From positions 1-64,000 of the forward strand of contig CAZWAD010000002.1 of the NCBI GenBank assembly GCA_964631835.1: a stretch of 64,000 bases of DNA, written 5' to 3'. The translations under genes were made by a program, and so were the position numbers. This document shows, one piece after another, positions 18,620 through 28,300 of the stretch (position 1 is the stretch's first letter; every line of letters starts with the position of its first letter). Under the pieces are notes generated by a model. That model did no database searches and was not told the origin of the DNA. It worked only from the letters and a program-made list of their open reading frames with translations. The DNA is from Bog-950 sp964631835. GTDB lineage: Bacteria > Bacteroidota > Bacteroidia > Chitinophagales > LD1.

Positions 18620-19822
18620 TTACATTTTTGCCGGTTGTATGTTTTTTAAAAGTGATAAATAAAGATTTGATACTTCCGCACAAAGCCGTTGATAGCTAAA
18701 AGCATTAATAACGTGGTTTTCTCCTTTTTCCGATAGCTTAGAACGAATGTCCTCATTCTCTACTAATAACAACAAATTTTCTGCAAAAAGGTTCACATCA
18801 CCGGTAGCAGAAAGTAATGCGGTTTCTCCCTTTAGAACAATGTTTTCAATCCCGCCAACATTGGTCGAAACAATTGGTTTTCCCGAAGCCTGTGCTTCAA
18901 TGAGGCTTACCGGGGTTCCTTCGTTGTTTGATGTCAGAGCGATAATATCCATTCCTGCATTTGATACGTCAATATCTTTTATCCAACTGGTAAATGTCAG
19001 TATGTTTTTTTCCTGAAGATTAGAGTTATTGAACTTCAATCCAAGCAAAGTTGCAGTTAACTCAATGTTTTTTCTCTCTTCGCCATCGCCAATTACAAAT
19101 GCTCTGAGTTTTTTCTTGGTTTTTTCTGAAACGATTTTCAGTGCTTTCAAAAATAAAGTGTGGTTTTTTACCGGAACAAGACGACCAATTATTCCTATTG
19201 CAACTTCGTCATCGTCAATGTTACATCTGGCGCGGAAATTTTTTCTTTTCAGCTCCCTTTCTTTGGAAAATTTTTCCAGTTCAAAACCTAATGGAATAAT
19301 TTCAAATTTTCCCTCTGGTGCGATTTTATACGTATTACACAACTCTGCTTTTTGGCTTTCACTAAGAGCTATGATTTTTGTCGTCCGTTTAGCCAGATAC
19401 CGTTCAATTTCAAGGAACATTCTTGTTTGTAATCGGTTAAAATAGGAATGAAAAACATGGCCATGAAAGGTGTGAATAATAACCGGAACATTACTGTGGA
19501 AAGCTGCAAGCCTTCCCAGGGCACCGGCTTTTGCGGCATGTGTGTGAACTATATCCGGTTTAAACTCATCAATAATTTTCCTGAGTTTGTAATAGGAATT
19601 ATAATCGCGGAAAGGATGAAGTTCGCGGTACATATCTGGAATATAGACAGGATGCAGATCCAGATTTTTTACAATAAACTCGGAACTTTCTTCTGCATCG
19701 TCTTTCATTCCCGAAACCAACAGTGTTTCAAACTCAGGCGGTAAGTACTTGCTGAGATATGCAGCATTGTACGCTGGACCGCCAAGGTTAAGGCGATTGA
19801 TTATTCGCAGCACTTTAGGCAT
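18620..19822 (-). CDS. Glycosyltransferase family 4 (GT-B fold)
   Basis: A 400-residue GT4. The frame opens at 19891, but ATG 19822 starts the typical MPKVLRIINRLNLGGPAYNA, so it is preferred; it overlaps the asnB-like stop by 8 bp. The acceptor half includes PDIVHTHAAKAGALGRLAA, and the donor site is TSNNEGTPVSLIEAQASGKP (about residues 307-326), followed by NVGGIENIVLKGETALL. This resembles enzymes placed between an asparagine synthase-like gene and wza in other Bacteroidota polysaccharide loci. The sugar specificity is unknown. Confidence 0.9.
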   Translation of the reverse strand: MPKVLRIINRLNLGGPAYNAAYLSKYLPPEFETLLVSGMKDDAEESSEFIVKNLDLHPVYIPDMYRELHPFRDYNSYYKLRKIIDEFKPDIVHTHAAKAGALGRLAAFHSNVPVIIHTFHGHVFHSYFNRLQTRMFLEIERYLAKRTTKIIALSESQKAELCNTYKIAPEGKFEIIPLGFELEKFSKERELKRKNFRARCNIDDDEVAIGIIGRLVPVKNHTLFLKALKIVSEKTKKKLRAFVIGDGEERKNIELTATLLGLKFNNSNLQEKNILTFTSWIKDIDVSNAGMDIIALTSNNEGTPVSLIEAQASGKPIVSTNVGGIENIVLKGETALLSATGDVNLFAENLLLLVENEDIRSKLSEKGENHVINAFSYQRLCAEVSNLYLSLLKNIQPAKM

Positions 19823-21725
19823 TAGAAGTAAAATATTTTCTGTACCAATATTGAAAAACCAACAAACTCCAAATAGCCGCATGCGAATCACCCGGGTTGG
19901 CTGAAAAAAACTTTTGCTTCAGTTTTTCGACTTCTCTGTATTCAAATATTTGTTGCTGCTCAATAAACTCGCTGCTCAACAAATCTTTTTCGATAAGCGT
20001 GCGAAGTCCTGTTTTGAGCCATTTAAGTAAAGGCACTTCGAATCCTTGTTTGGGGCGGTGAAAAAGTTCGACCGGTAATTCTTCCCGGAAAGCATCTTTC
20101 AAGATCCGTTTTCCGGAGCCAGAATTTATTTTGAATGACGCAGGAAGCGAAAAAGCATAATCAACTACGGTATAATCCAGAAGTGGAACCCTTACTTCTA
20201 GACTGTTTGCCATGCTCATCAGGTCAACCTTCGTCAGCATATCATTAGGCAGGACCATTTGGGTATCGGAAAAAAAAATATCATTCAAATCGCCATTGTC
20301 TTTTATCCGATCCAGTACCAGGCTTTTCCTTTCCTCAAGTTCTGAATCGTTAACTGAATTTTTATTTTTTATAAGAGGCAAGATATTATCCTGAGATGTT
20401 AGTGTGCACCATTGCCAATACCGTTCAGGTTTTGAAAGTTGCAATCCTTGAGCGTATCGAACAAGCTGTCGGTTTAGGTTTGCAATTCTGGAATGCCGGG
20501 ATTGAGGAAATATTTTAAAAAGTGGAGCGCTTAACGATAAAACCAAGTTGATTAGCGGGCTGTTTCGGGCTAACCATTCAGCCCGGTGCTTGGTATACCC
20601 CCCGAAAATTTCATCTCCACCGTCACCCGAAAGCGCTACAGTTACTTTTTGCCTTGTTTTTTTGCTCAGCAGATACACGGCAATAGAGGATGAATCGGCA
20701 AATGGCTCGTCAATGTAATCGAGAACGGCAAAAATATTCTCGAACATTTCATCCGTTGAAACCGAAAACACAGTGTGATTGGTATTATATTTTTTGGCAA
20801 CGAGATTGGCATAAAATGTTTCATCAAAGTAGCTATCATCTTTATAGCCTATGGAAAACGTATTTAAATTCCGAATAGACTTTGCAGCACATGCCGTTAC
20901 AATAGAAGAGTCTATTCCACCGCTTAAAAAAGTACCGAGCGGAACATCAGATACCAGCCTTCTTTCAACTGCCTCGCTGACTAATTTTCGTATAGTGCTT
21001 TTTGCAGAGTCATAATTTTTTGCCGCTTCAGGAATCTTCACCCCTGCCTCAAAGGGAATTGAATAATACCTTTCGATTGTAATGTTTCCATTTATATCAA
21101 TTACTGCGAAATGGGCAGGGTTCAATTTTTGTATGTTTTTTAAAATGGAACCGTTTCCCGGGATATAATTCAATTGAAGATAAAGTGCCAGAGAATTATA
21201 GTCTATCTGCTTTTTTACAGGGAAATTTAAAATTGCCTTCAGCTCAGAAGCAAAAACAATCATGCTTTCGTCTGTGTAAATATGAAGAGGTTTGATTCCA
21301 AACCTGTCGCGGGCTAAAAAAACCTCGTGATTTTGGCTGTCAAAAATGGCTAAAGCAAAGAAACCATTAATTAAGTTAAGGCAATCTTTCCCTTTACGAA
21401 TAAACAGGTTCAGAAGAACTTCGGTATCTGAAGATGAATTGAATCTTACATCCGAAAGATACTGGTTTTTTAGTTCCCTGAAGTTGAAGATTTCACCGTT
21501 GAAAATGATTGTATATCGTCTGCTTGCATCCTGCATCGGCTGATTCCCGGAGGCGGAAGTATCTATAATGGAGAGCCGGCTGTGTGCAAAACCTGTCTGT
21601 GGAGATAAAACCAGACTCTGCTGCCGGTCCGGCCCCCGTTTACTCAGAGAAAGAGCCGCATTTTGCAGGTAATTATGTAAAGAATGAGTTTTTGAAAACG
21701 AAAAGTATCCCGCAATGCCACACAT
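19815..21725 (-). CDS. asnB: Asparagine synthase (glutamine-hydrolysing) family protein
   Basis: A 636-residue two-domain amidotransferase. Cys2 of MCGIAGYFSF is the class II glutaminase nucleophile; RGPDRQQ and NGEIFNFREL complete the N-terminal domain (about 1-215). The synthetase domain has the ATP PP-loop FLSGGIDSSIVTACAAKS (about 262-279), then YLLSKKTRQKVTVALSGDGG and EVRVPLLDY. It could make asparagine. In polysaccharide and exosortase loci, paralogues of this type (AsnB/WbpS-like) are thought to amidate a uronic acid, and its place as first gene of the operon favours that here, by inference. Its start codon is 61 bp from the divergent membrane-protein gene. Confidence 0.9.
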   Translation of the reverse strand: MCGIAGYFSFSKTHSLHNYLQNAALSLSKRGPDRQQSLVLSPQTGFAHSRLSIIDTSASGNQPMQDASRRYTIIFNGEIFNFRELKNQYLSDVRFNSSSDTEVLLNLFIRKGKDCLNLINGFFALAIFDSQNHEVFLARDRFGIKPLHIYTDESMIVFASELKAILNFPVKKQIDYNSLALYLQLNYIPGNGSILKNIQKLNPAHFAVIDINGNITIERYYSIPFEAGVKIPEAAKNYDSAKSTIRKLVSEAVERRLVSDVPLGTFLSGGIDSSIVTACAAKSIRNLNTFSIGYKDDSYFDETFYANLVAKKYNTNHTVFSVSTDEMFENIFAVLDYIDEPFADSSSIAVYLLSKKTRQKVTVALSGDGGDEIFGGYTKHRAEWLARNSPLINLVLSLSAPLFKIFPQSRHSRIANLNRQLVRYAQGLQLSKPERYWQWCTLTSQDNILPLIKNKNSVNDSELEERKSLVLDRIKDNGDLNDIFFSDTQMVLPNDMLTKVDLMSMANSLEVRVPLLDYTVVDYAFSLPASFKINSGSGKRILKDAFREELPVELFHRPKQGFEVPLLKWLKTGLRTLIEKDLLSSEFIEQQQIFEYREVEKLKQKFFSANPGDSHAAIWSLLVFQYWYRKYFTSNA

Positions 21726-21786
21726 AATTTCAGAGTATAGAACAGTGATACAAAGATGAAATAATCACTTAAATTCGCCCACGGTT

Positions 21787-23163
21787 ATGGATATTTATGA
21801 TTTTGTCCTCCTACCTGTTTATTTGGGCATTATTTACCTGATTGCGAACTTAATCAGAGCCAGAAACTTAGGAAACAGGCTTTACAACCAGTATTTTATT
21901 AAGGGATTGAATTATAAGATGATAGGCGCACTGGGGTATGCCAGCATCTATTTGTTTTATTATAAAGATGGGGATACCATCAGTTTTTTTAAAGCGATTC
22001 GACATACATTTGGCTTGTTTTTAAACGACCCAAGTCAATTTTTTTCTTTTATTTTTTCACCCTCCGCGCCTTATCCTGATGTGCTCTTTTGGCCAGTAAT
22101 ATTCGATGAGGTATATTATATTACAGTCGGTAGTGCTTCGCTGACAACAATTAAGATTTGTTCGTTTATCAATTTGTTTTGCTGTAACTCATTCATTCCG
22201 TTAACCCTTGTCATAGCATTTCTATCGTACCTTTTTGTCTGGAAGGCATTCATGCTTTTTGTTGAGTTGTATCCGTACCTTGAGAAAAAGCTTGTTATTG
22301 CTTTCTTGATGATACCCTCTGTTATTTTCTGGGGTTCGTGTATAGGTAAGGACTCCATCATGCTCAGTGCAATCATGTTCTTTTTTGTATGTTATCATCA
22401 GCTTTTCATTAAAAAGAGAAACTTTATTTCCAACATGATTTACCTGGTGATGTCTGCTTATATCCTGTCATCCATTCGCGGCTTCATGTTATTCACCATA
22501 GTGCCCAGCGCCTTATTGATGACTGCCATTTATTACCGCAATTCACTAAAAGACCGGTTTATGAGATTTGTTGCTTTACCTGTTTTTTTGGTTGTAGCAA
22601 TAGGAGGTTCATTTTTTTTGATTAAAAGCATAGGAAGCGCTGTTTCAACTTATAGCATGGAATCGCTGGAAAAAAAAGCTCAGGGTTTCAGAAGCTGGCA
22701 TACGACACAGGGCGGCTCATCCTATTCGCTGGGTGATGATGATTTTTCGATGACAGGAATGCTCAAAAAGTCACCAATGGCAATTGCTATCGCTCTCTTT
22801 GGACCGTTTTTCTGGCAAATCAGGAACCCGGTTATGCTGATGTCTGGTGTTGAAAGTCTGATTTTTTTGTTCTTCTTCGTCAAAACATTTTTCAATGCCC
22901 GCATATACCGGGCATATAACATCTTGTTCCGCGATTACATCATCATGTTTTGCATTCCTTTTATTTTAATTATGGCCCTTGCGGTGGGTTTAACCAGTTT
23001 TAATTATGGCGCGCTGGTGAGATATAAAATTCCGCTTTTGCCGTTTCTCGCGCTCCTGATAATAGTAGTGGAGCACCGGCTGAAGACTAAAAAAGCCGTT
23101 ACCAAGCGGTTGAAGAAAACTTTCAGGGCTGAAACACCGGAAGCAATTCCCGCCTATACTTAA
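21787..23163 (+). CDS. Polytopic membrane protein of the polysaccharide locus, candidate O-antigen polymerase-like protein
   Basis: A 458-residue protein with about ten to twelve hydrophobic segments and few charged residues outside loops. Large loops are seen at about residues 60-120 (KDGDTISFFKAIRHTFGLFL) and 285-330 (EKKAQGFRSWHTTQGGSSYS). The segment MIPSVIFWGSCIGKDSIML resembles the corresponding stretch of Bacteroidota Wzy-type polymerase candidates, but polymerases lack firm motifs, so this is topology and context only. It is the first gene of the plus-strand set, 12 bp before the ABC permease. An alternative is a glycan-modifying membrane enzyme. It was not identified with certainty. 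Confidence 0.6.
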   Translation: MDIYDFVLLPVYLGIIYLIANLIRARNLGNRLYNQYFIKGLNYKMIGALGYASIYLFYYKDGDTISFFKAIRHTFGLFLNDPSQFFSFIFSPSAPYPDVLFWPVIFDEVYYITVGSASLTTIKICSFINLFCCNSFIPLTLVIAFLSYLFVWKAFMLFVELYPYLEKKLVIAFLMIPSVIFWGSCIGKDSIMLSAIMFFFVCYHQLFIKKRNFISNMIYLVMSAYILSSIRGFMLFTIVPSALLMTAIYYRNSLKDRFMRFVALPVFLVVAIGGSFFLIKSIGSAVSTYSMESLEKKAQGFRSWHTTQGGSSYSLGDDDFSMTGMLKKSPMAIAIALFGPFFWQIRNPVMLMSGVESLIFLFFFVKTFFNARIYRAYNILFRDYIIMFCIPFILIMALAVGLTSFNYGALVRYKIPLLPFLALLIIVVEHRLKTKKAVTKRLKKTFRAETPEAIPAYT

Positions 23164-23175
23164 ATTGCCAGATAA

Positions 23176-24042
23176 ATGAAGAGTGATACTCACGAAGAAG
23201 TTCGCTGGACTGAAGTTATAACCCCCAAGAATAATCTCTTAGATATAAATATCAGAGAGATATGGCGCTACCGCGACCTCATTATGCTTTTTGTAAAGCG
23301 CGATTTTGTAACCGGGTATATGCAAACCATATTGGGTCCTATGTGGTTTTTGATTCAGCCTTTACTGACCACAGTGTTCTATCTTTTTATTTTTAAAAGG
23401 ATGGCAAACCTGCCTACCGATGGAATACCTGCCGCTATATTTTACCTTGCCGGAGTTATCTTGTGGACCTATTTTGCGGAGTGCCTCAATAAAACTTCCA
23501 TCACTTTTACGGCTAATACGGCAGTTCTCGGCAAGGTATACTTTCCCCGGTTGGTCATTCCCATATCCATTGTTATTACCTACATGATTAAATTTTTCAT
23601 GCAGTTCGCCCTTTTCATTGTCATTGTACTTTACTATCATTTTTCGGGAAAATATTCTGTGCAGATAAATGCTACCATCCTACTTTTGCCGTTGTTGCTT
23701 TTAATTTTGGCCGGACTGGGGCTGGCTTTGGGAATTATTTTCTCATCGTTCACCACCAAATACCGCGATATGAGCATTATGCTGCAGTTCGGCATAAACC
23801 TGGCTATGTTTGTCACCACCGTGTTTTACCCTATGTCTATTGCCAGCCCGGGTACTACCAGAACCCTCATGCAATTTAACCCGATGAGTATTATCATCGA
23901 AGCATTCAGATATGCCTTTTGCAGTGTAGGCTTCTTTTCCTGGCTCTATCTCGGTTACAGCATTCTGGTAGTGCTTTCGTTATTGTTTCTTGGTCTTATT
24001 ATTTTCCGTCAGGTTGAAAAATCATTTATGGACACCGTGTAA
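23176..24042 (+). CDS. ABC-2 polysaccharide exporter permease (Wzm/TagG type)
   Basis: A 288-residue inner-membrane permease. The cytoplasmic N-terminus (NIREIWRYRDLIMLFVKRDF) leads into the ABC-2 domain signature GYMQTILGPMWFLIQPLLTT, with six membrane segments in all. KTSITFTANTAVLGKVYFPR and TKYRDMSIMLQFGI are typical of the Wzm/RfbA family. It would form the membrane dimer that moves lipid-linked glycan across the inner membrane, paired with the ATPase encoded 50 bp downstream. Its start lies 12 bp after the preceding gene. Confidence 0.93.
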   Translation: MKSDTHEEVRWTEVITPKNNLLDINIREIWRYRDLIMLFVKRDFVTGYMQTILGPMWFLIQPLLTTVFYLFIFKRMANLPTDGIPAAIFYLAGVILWTYFAECLNKTSITFTANTAVLGKVYFPRLVIPISIVITYMIKFFMQFALFIVIVLYYHFSGKYSVQINATILLLPLLLLILAGLGLALGIIFSSFTTKYRDMSIMLQFGINLAMFVTTVFYPMSIASPGTTRTLMQFNPMSIIIEAFRYAFCSVGFFSWLYLGYSILVVLSLLFLGLIIFRQVEKSFMDTV

Positions 24043-24092
24043 TGCAGAAATAATTGCATTCTCATTCCGGGTTCCGGATTCTGAATCAGAAT

Positions 24093-25361
24093 ATGGCAGC
24101 AATAATTAAAGTTGAAAATTTGTACAAGCAGTACCGGCTGGGAACCATCGGCACCGGTTCTATAGCCCATGACCTTAATCGGTGGATTCACTCCGTGATG
24201 GGTAAGGAAGACCCCTACCTGAAAGTAACCGAGGAGAATAAACGCGACTCTAAAGAGAAATCGCAGTATGTATGGGCGCTACAGAACATTGGTTTTGAGG
24301 TAAAGCAAGGAGAGGTGCTGGGTATTATCGGTAAAAACGGTGCCGGCAAATCAACTTTGCTCAAGATACTTTCAAAAGTTACAGGACCTACACGCGGGCA
24401 GATAAAAATAAAAGGCAGAGTGGCAAGCCTTCTTGAGGTTGGTACCGGTTTTCAACAGGAGCTTACCGGTAGGGCAAATGTATTTCTCAACGGGGCTATT
24501 CTGGGAATGACCCAGGCGGAAATCAAGCGCAAGTTCGACCAGATTATAGATTTTTCGGGCATAGAAAACTACATTGACACACCGGTAAAGCGCTACTCAT
24601 CGGGCATGTATGTACGCCTGGCGTTTGCTGTGGCCGCTCATCTTGAACCCGAAATACTGATTATTGACGAAGTGCTTGCCGTAGGCGATGACGAGTTTCA
24701 GAAAAAGTGCCTCGGCAAAATGAAAGATGTTTCCGACAAAGAAGGCAGAACGGTTCTTTTTGTAAGCCATAACATGGCTGCCGTCCGCAATCTTTGCCCC
24801 CGCTCGCTGCTGCTCGAAAACGGGAAACTTGCCCTCGACAGCAACACCGATGAAGTAATGGACCACTACCACGCCAACACCAACGAAACCTTCGATGCTG
24901 CGCTTATTGAGCAAAGCCGCACCGGTGACCGGAGGGTGGTGGTTTCCGGCATTTCCATTCATGGCGGAAAAGAAGACAGTACCATGCCAGCCCTATCGGG
25001 TGAAGATTTATACCTCAAGTTTCATTTTACCCGCAATACCGATAAATATAAAACCGCCCGCCTTTCGGTGCAGATTGACGACTTTGAAGATAAAACAGTT
25101 GCCTGGGTAAGCACCTGGCTTTACAAAATGGAAGACAAAATTAACGTGGATAAGCCCCTCACCTTCCTGCTCAAAAACTGCCTTTTCAATTCAGGAAGGT
25201 TTTATCTCAGTTATAAACTCGAAATAGACGGAAGTGTTTCCGACATGGTGAAAAACGCCATCAAGTTCGATGTTCACCCCCACGATTATTACGGCACCGG
25301 AATCCTCGTTCCGCCAAACATGAGCAGCCTTTGGATGCCTTTTGAAGTGCTGAAGCAATAG
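24093..25361 (+). CDS. ABC polysaccharide exporter ATPase with C-terminal glycan-binding-like domain (Wzt type)
   Basis: A 422-residue ATPase. The frame opens at 24054, but ATG 24093 begins the conserved MAAIIKVENLYKQYRLG. Walker A is LGIIGKNGAGKSTLLKIL (about residues 89-106), the signature is KRYSSGMYVRLAFA, Walker B is PEILIIDEVLAVGDDEF, and the H-loop is VLFVSHNM. After the ABC domain (about 1-255) there is a C-terminal beta-sandwich region of about 160 residues (VVVSGISIHGGKEDS onward). In Wzt proteins that region recognises the polymer end before export, so a modified or terminally capped glycan is plausible here. The stop is 3 bp from the converging SprB-repeat gene. Confidence 0.93.
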   Translation: MAAIIKVENLYKQYRLGTIGTGSIAHDLNRWIHSVMGKEDPYLKVTEENKRDSKEKSQYVWALQNIGFEVKQGEVLGIIGKNGAGKSTLLKILSKVTGPTRGQIKIKGRVASLLEVGTGFQQELTGRANVFLNGAILGMTQAEIKRKFDQIIDFSGIENYIDTPVKRYSSGMYVRLAFAVAAHLEPEILIIDEVLAVGDDEFQKKCLGKMKDVSDKEGRTVLFVSHNMAAVRNLCPRSLLLENGKLALDSNTDEVMDHYHANTNETFDAALIEQSRTGDRRVVVSGISIHGGKEDSTMPALSGEDLYLKFHFTRNTDKYKTARLSVQIDDFEDKTVAWVSTWLYKMEDKINVDKPLTFLLKNCLFNSGRFYLSYKLEIDGSVSDMVKNAIKFDVHPHDYYGTGILVPPNMSSLWMPFEVLKQ

Positions 25362-25364
25362 AAA

Positions 25365-28300
25365 TTACCTTAATAAAGAAATACTTCCCACCCGGCTCGC
25401 TTTCTTATCATCAAGGAAAGTAATTTCAGCTTCGTAAACAAACACGGCAGGGTTTTGAAGTGTTCCTTTGTATGTTCCGTCCCATCCGTCAAAAGGGTTT
25501 CGGGTTTCAAAAACTTTTTCGCCCCAACGGTTAAAAATTTTCAGGTCAACGGTTTTAATGTTATAGCCGTAAATCATCCACTTGTCGTTGTTTCCATCAC
25601 CGTTTGGTGAAAAAGAATTAGGCACATAAGCATCAGGCTCGCTGACTATCTGAATTCTTGCGGAGGTACTAGCCATGCAATTGTTGTTGTACGTAATGGT
25701 AAGAGTGTATTGAGTCATACGGCTATAAGAACTTACAACGGGGTTCGGGCAGTCGCTGCAACTTAAGCCGGTTGCCGGCTGCCACATATAAGAAATGATG
25801 GATGAAAGCGAATAGGGAGAGAACGTAGAGTAAAGCGGAATGGATTCGCCTAACTGAATAACCGTATCGCTCGGAATAATGCCCGCCACCCCCTGCACCG
25901 GTTCGGGAATAATAACCGGAATGGTGGTTGAGCAGCCCCAGAAGTTTACCGCTTTTACCACATGGTTGCCTGCGCTCAGATTATACAAATCACCGGAATA
26001 ACTCTGCGCTCCGCCATCCACACCGAAAGTGTATGGCATATTCTGAACGGTTGTTCCTTCAATATGAATAGCCCCGTCATCATACTGCGCGCCATAACAT
26101 GAAGTAGAATCGGTGGTATAGATAAATTCATCTGAAACAGGTGCAGGAACAAAAACATTGCGCGTTAAAGTGCAGCCGTTGTTATCTGCAAGAATTACGG
26201 TGTACGTTCCCGAAGCAAGCCCGCGGATGGTATCATTTGTTGCAAAAATGAAATTGACCCCATCCTGTGTGGCAGAATAATTATAAGGAGGAGTGCCACC
26301 AGTAGCGGTTACCGAAATGGTCCCGTTTTTATCGCCCGGACATTTTACCTGTGTAGCATAAGGTGTAAAAAATATTTCTCCGGGTTCGTTTACTACTGCG
26401 GAAGAAGAAACAGAACATCCGTTATTATCTGTAACCGTAACTGAGTAAGAGTTTGCTCTTAGTCCGGCAGCAGATTGGTTTACATCACCATTCGACCAGG
26501 AATAAAAAAAAGGTGATGTACCTCCAGTTGGTGTTGCAGTAATGTTGCCGTTTGAAGCGCTAAAGCAGGTGGCATCTTCCGTTGTAAGAGAAACATTGAA
26601 AAACCCGGGTTGAGTAATCACAACAGTTGTTGATGCGGTACAGCTATTTCCATCGGTAACAACAACAATGTAGTTCCCTGCGGTAAGATTACTTTGAGGA
26701 TTGCTTCCGGCAACACCATTCCACGTGTAATTGAAATTACCTGTCCCACCGGTGGGAGAAACCAGTGCACTGCCGTCATTATATCCGAAGCAACTTACGT
26801 TCGTGATGTTCTGCACACCGAAAGTAATGGCAGGAGGTTCGCTGATAGTATGGGTAGCGGTTTCAGTGCATGAGTTGGCATCGGTAACAGTTACCGTATA
26901 ACTTCCCGCAGTAAGCGATGAAACGGTCGGGCTGTTAATCGAACCATTACTCCACGAATAACTGTATGCACCGGTTCCGCCCGTTACACTAACCGTTATA
27001 GAACCGGTTGCCAATCCGTTGCAAAGTACATGTGTAATTACAGGGCTTCCGAAAGCAAGAGGAGCAGCCGGTTCCGTAACAGAATAGGCTGCGGTTACTG
27101 AACAATTGTTAGCGTCTCTTACTGTTACCGAATAATTCCCTGCAGCAAGCAAAGAAATAGTTTGCGCACTACCCGAAGGATTCCATGTGTATGTATATGC
27201 CCCGGTTCCACCGGAAGGATTTGCGGTAATGGAGCCCGTATTTGCTCCATTACACAAAACGTGAGTAATAGCGGGAGCATTCAAAATCAATAAAGTAGGT
27301 TCAGTAACAGTAAACGAAGCGCTTTGTGTGCAGTTCGTGTTGTCAGTAACAGTTACCTGATACCCCCCATCAATAAGGCTGGCAACATTTTGTGTAGTGG
27401 CTCCAGTACTCCATAAAAAGGTGAATGCCGGAACTCCGTTAGTCACAGTAATATCAATGGCGCCATCGCTGTCGCCATTGCAACTTACATTGGTAACATT
27501 ACCGGTAATACTTGTTTGCGATGGTTGGTTTACAACAACCGATGTAGTTGCCGTACAAAGACTATCATCAGTTACCACAACAGTATAAGTCTGAGCCGAA
27601 AGCCCGTTGGCAGTTTGTGTTGTCTGACCAGAAGGAGTCCACAAATAGTTGTATGGGGTAACACCACCGGTTGGGTTTACCGTTGCCGCTCCATCGCTTC
27701 CGCCAAAGCAAGTAACGTTGGTAATGCTTGAGGCGTTAAAAGTTAATCCGTTCGCTGGCTGTGAAACCGTATAGCTTGCCGAAACCGAACATCCCGCACC
27801 GTCAGTAACATCTACGGTGTAATTTCCGGACATAAGATTGGAGGCAGTGGCGGAATTCAAGCCTGCATTATGACTCCACGAATAAGTATATCCCCCTGCT
27901 CCTCCACTTACGTTGACTGTAATTCTTCCGGTGTTGCCGTTGAAACATCGTACATCCTGAATAGTTGCAGCGCTAAAAACAATTTGCGGGGGTTGTGCAA
28001 CGGTCATTGAACCGGTTACGCTGCATTGATTGGCATCTCTCACCGTTACCTGATAACTACCTGATTGCAGAGAGCTTACTGTTTGGTTGGGCGGAAGACC
28101 ACCACTCCACTGGTAAGTATAACCGGGAGTTCCACCGGTTGGATTTACAGTAATAGAACCATTGCTGCCGCCAAAACAAGTGGTATTAGTAATAGTGGCG
28201 GGATTGAGCGAAACAGGGCTTGGTTCAGTTACCTGTGCTGTTGCGCTGCCCGAACATCCGTTAGCGTCACTTACTGAAATGCTGTAAACACCCGGTTGCA

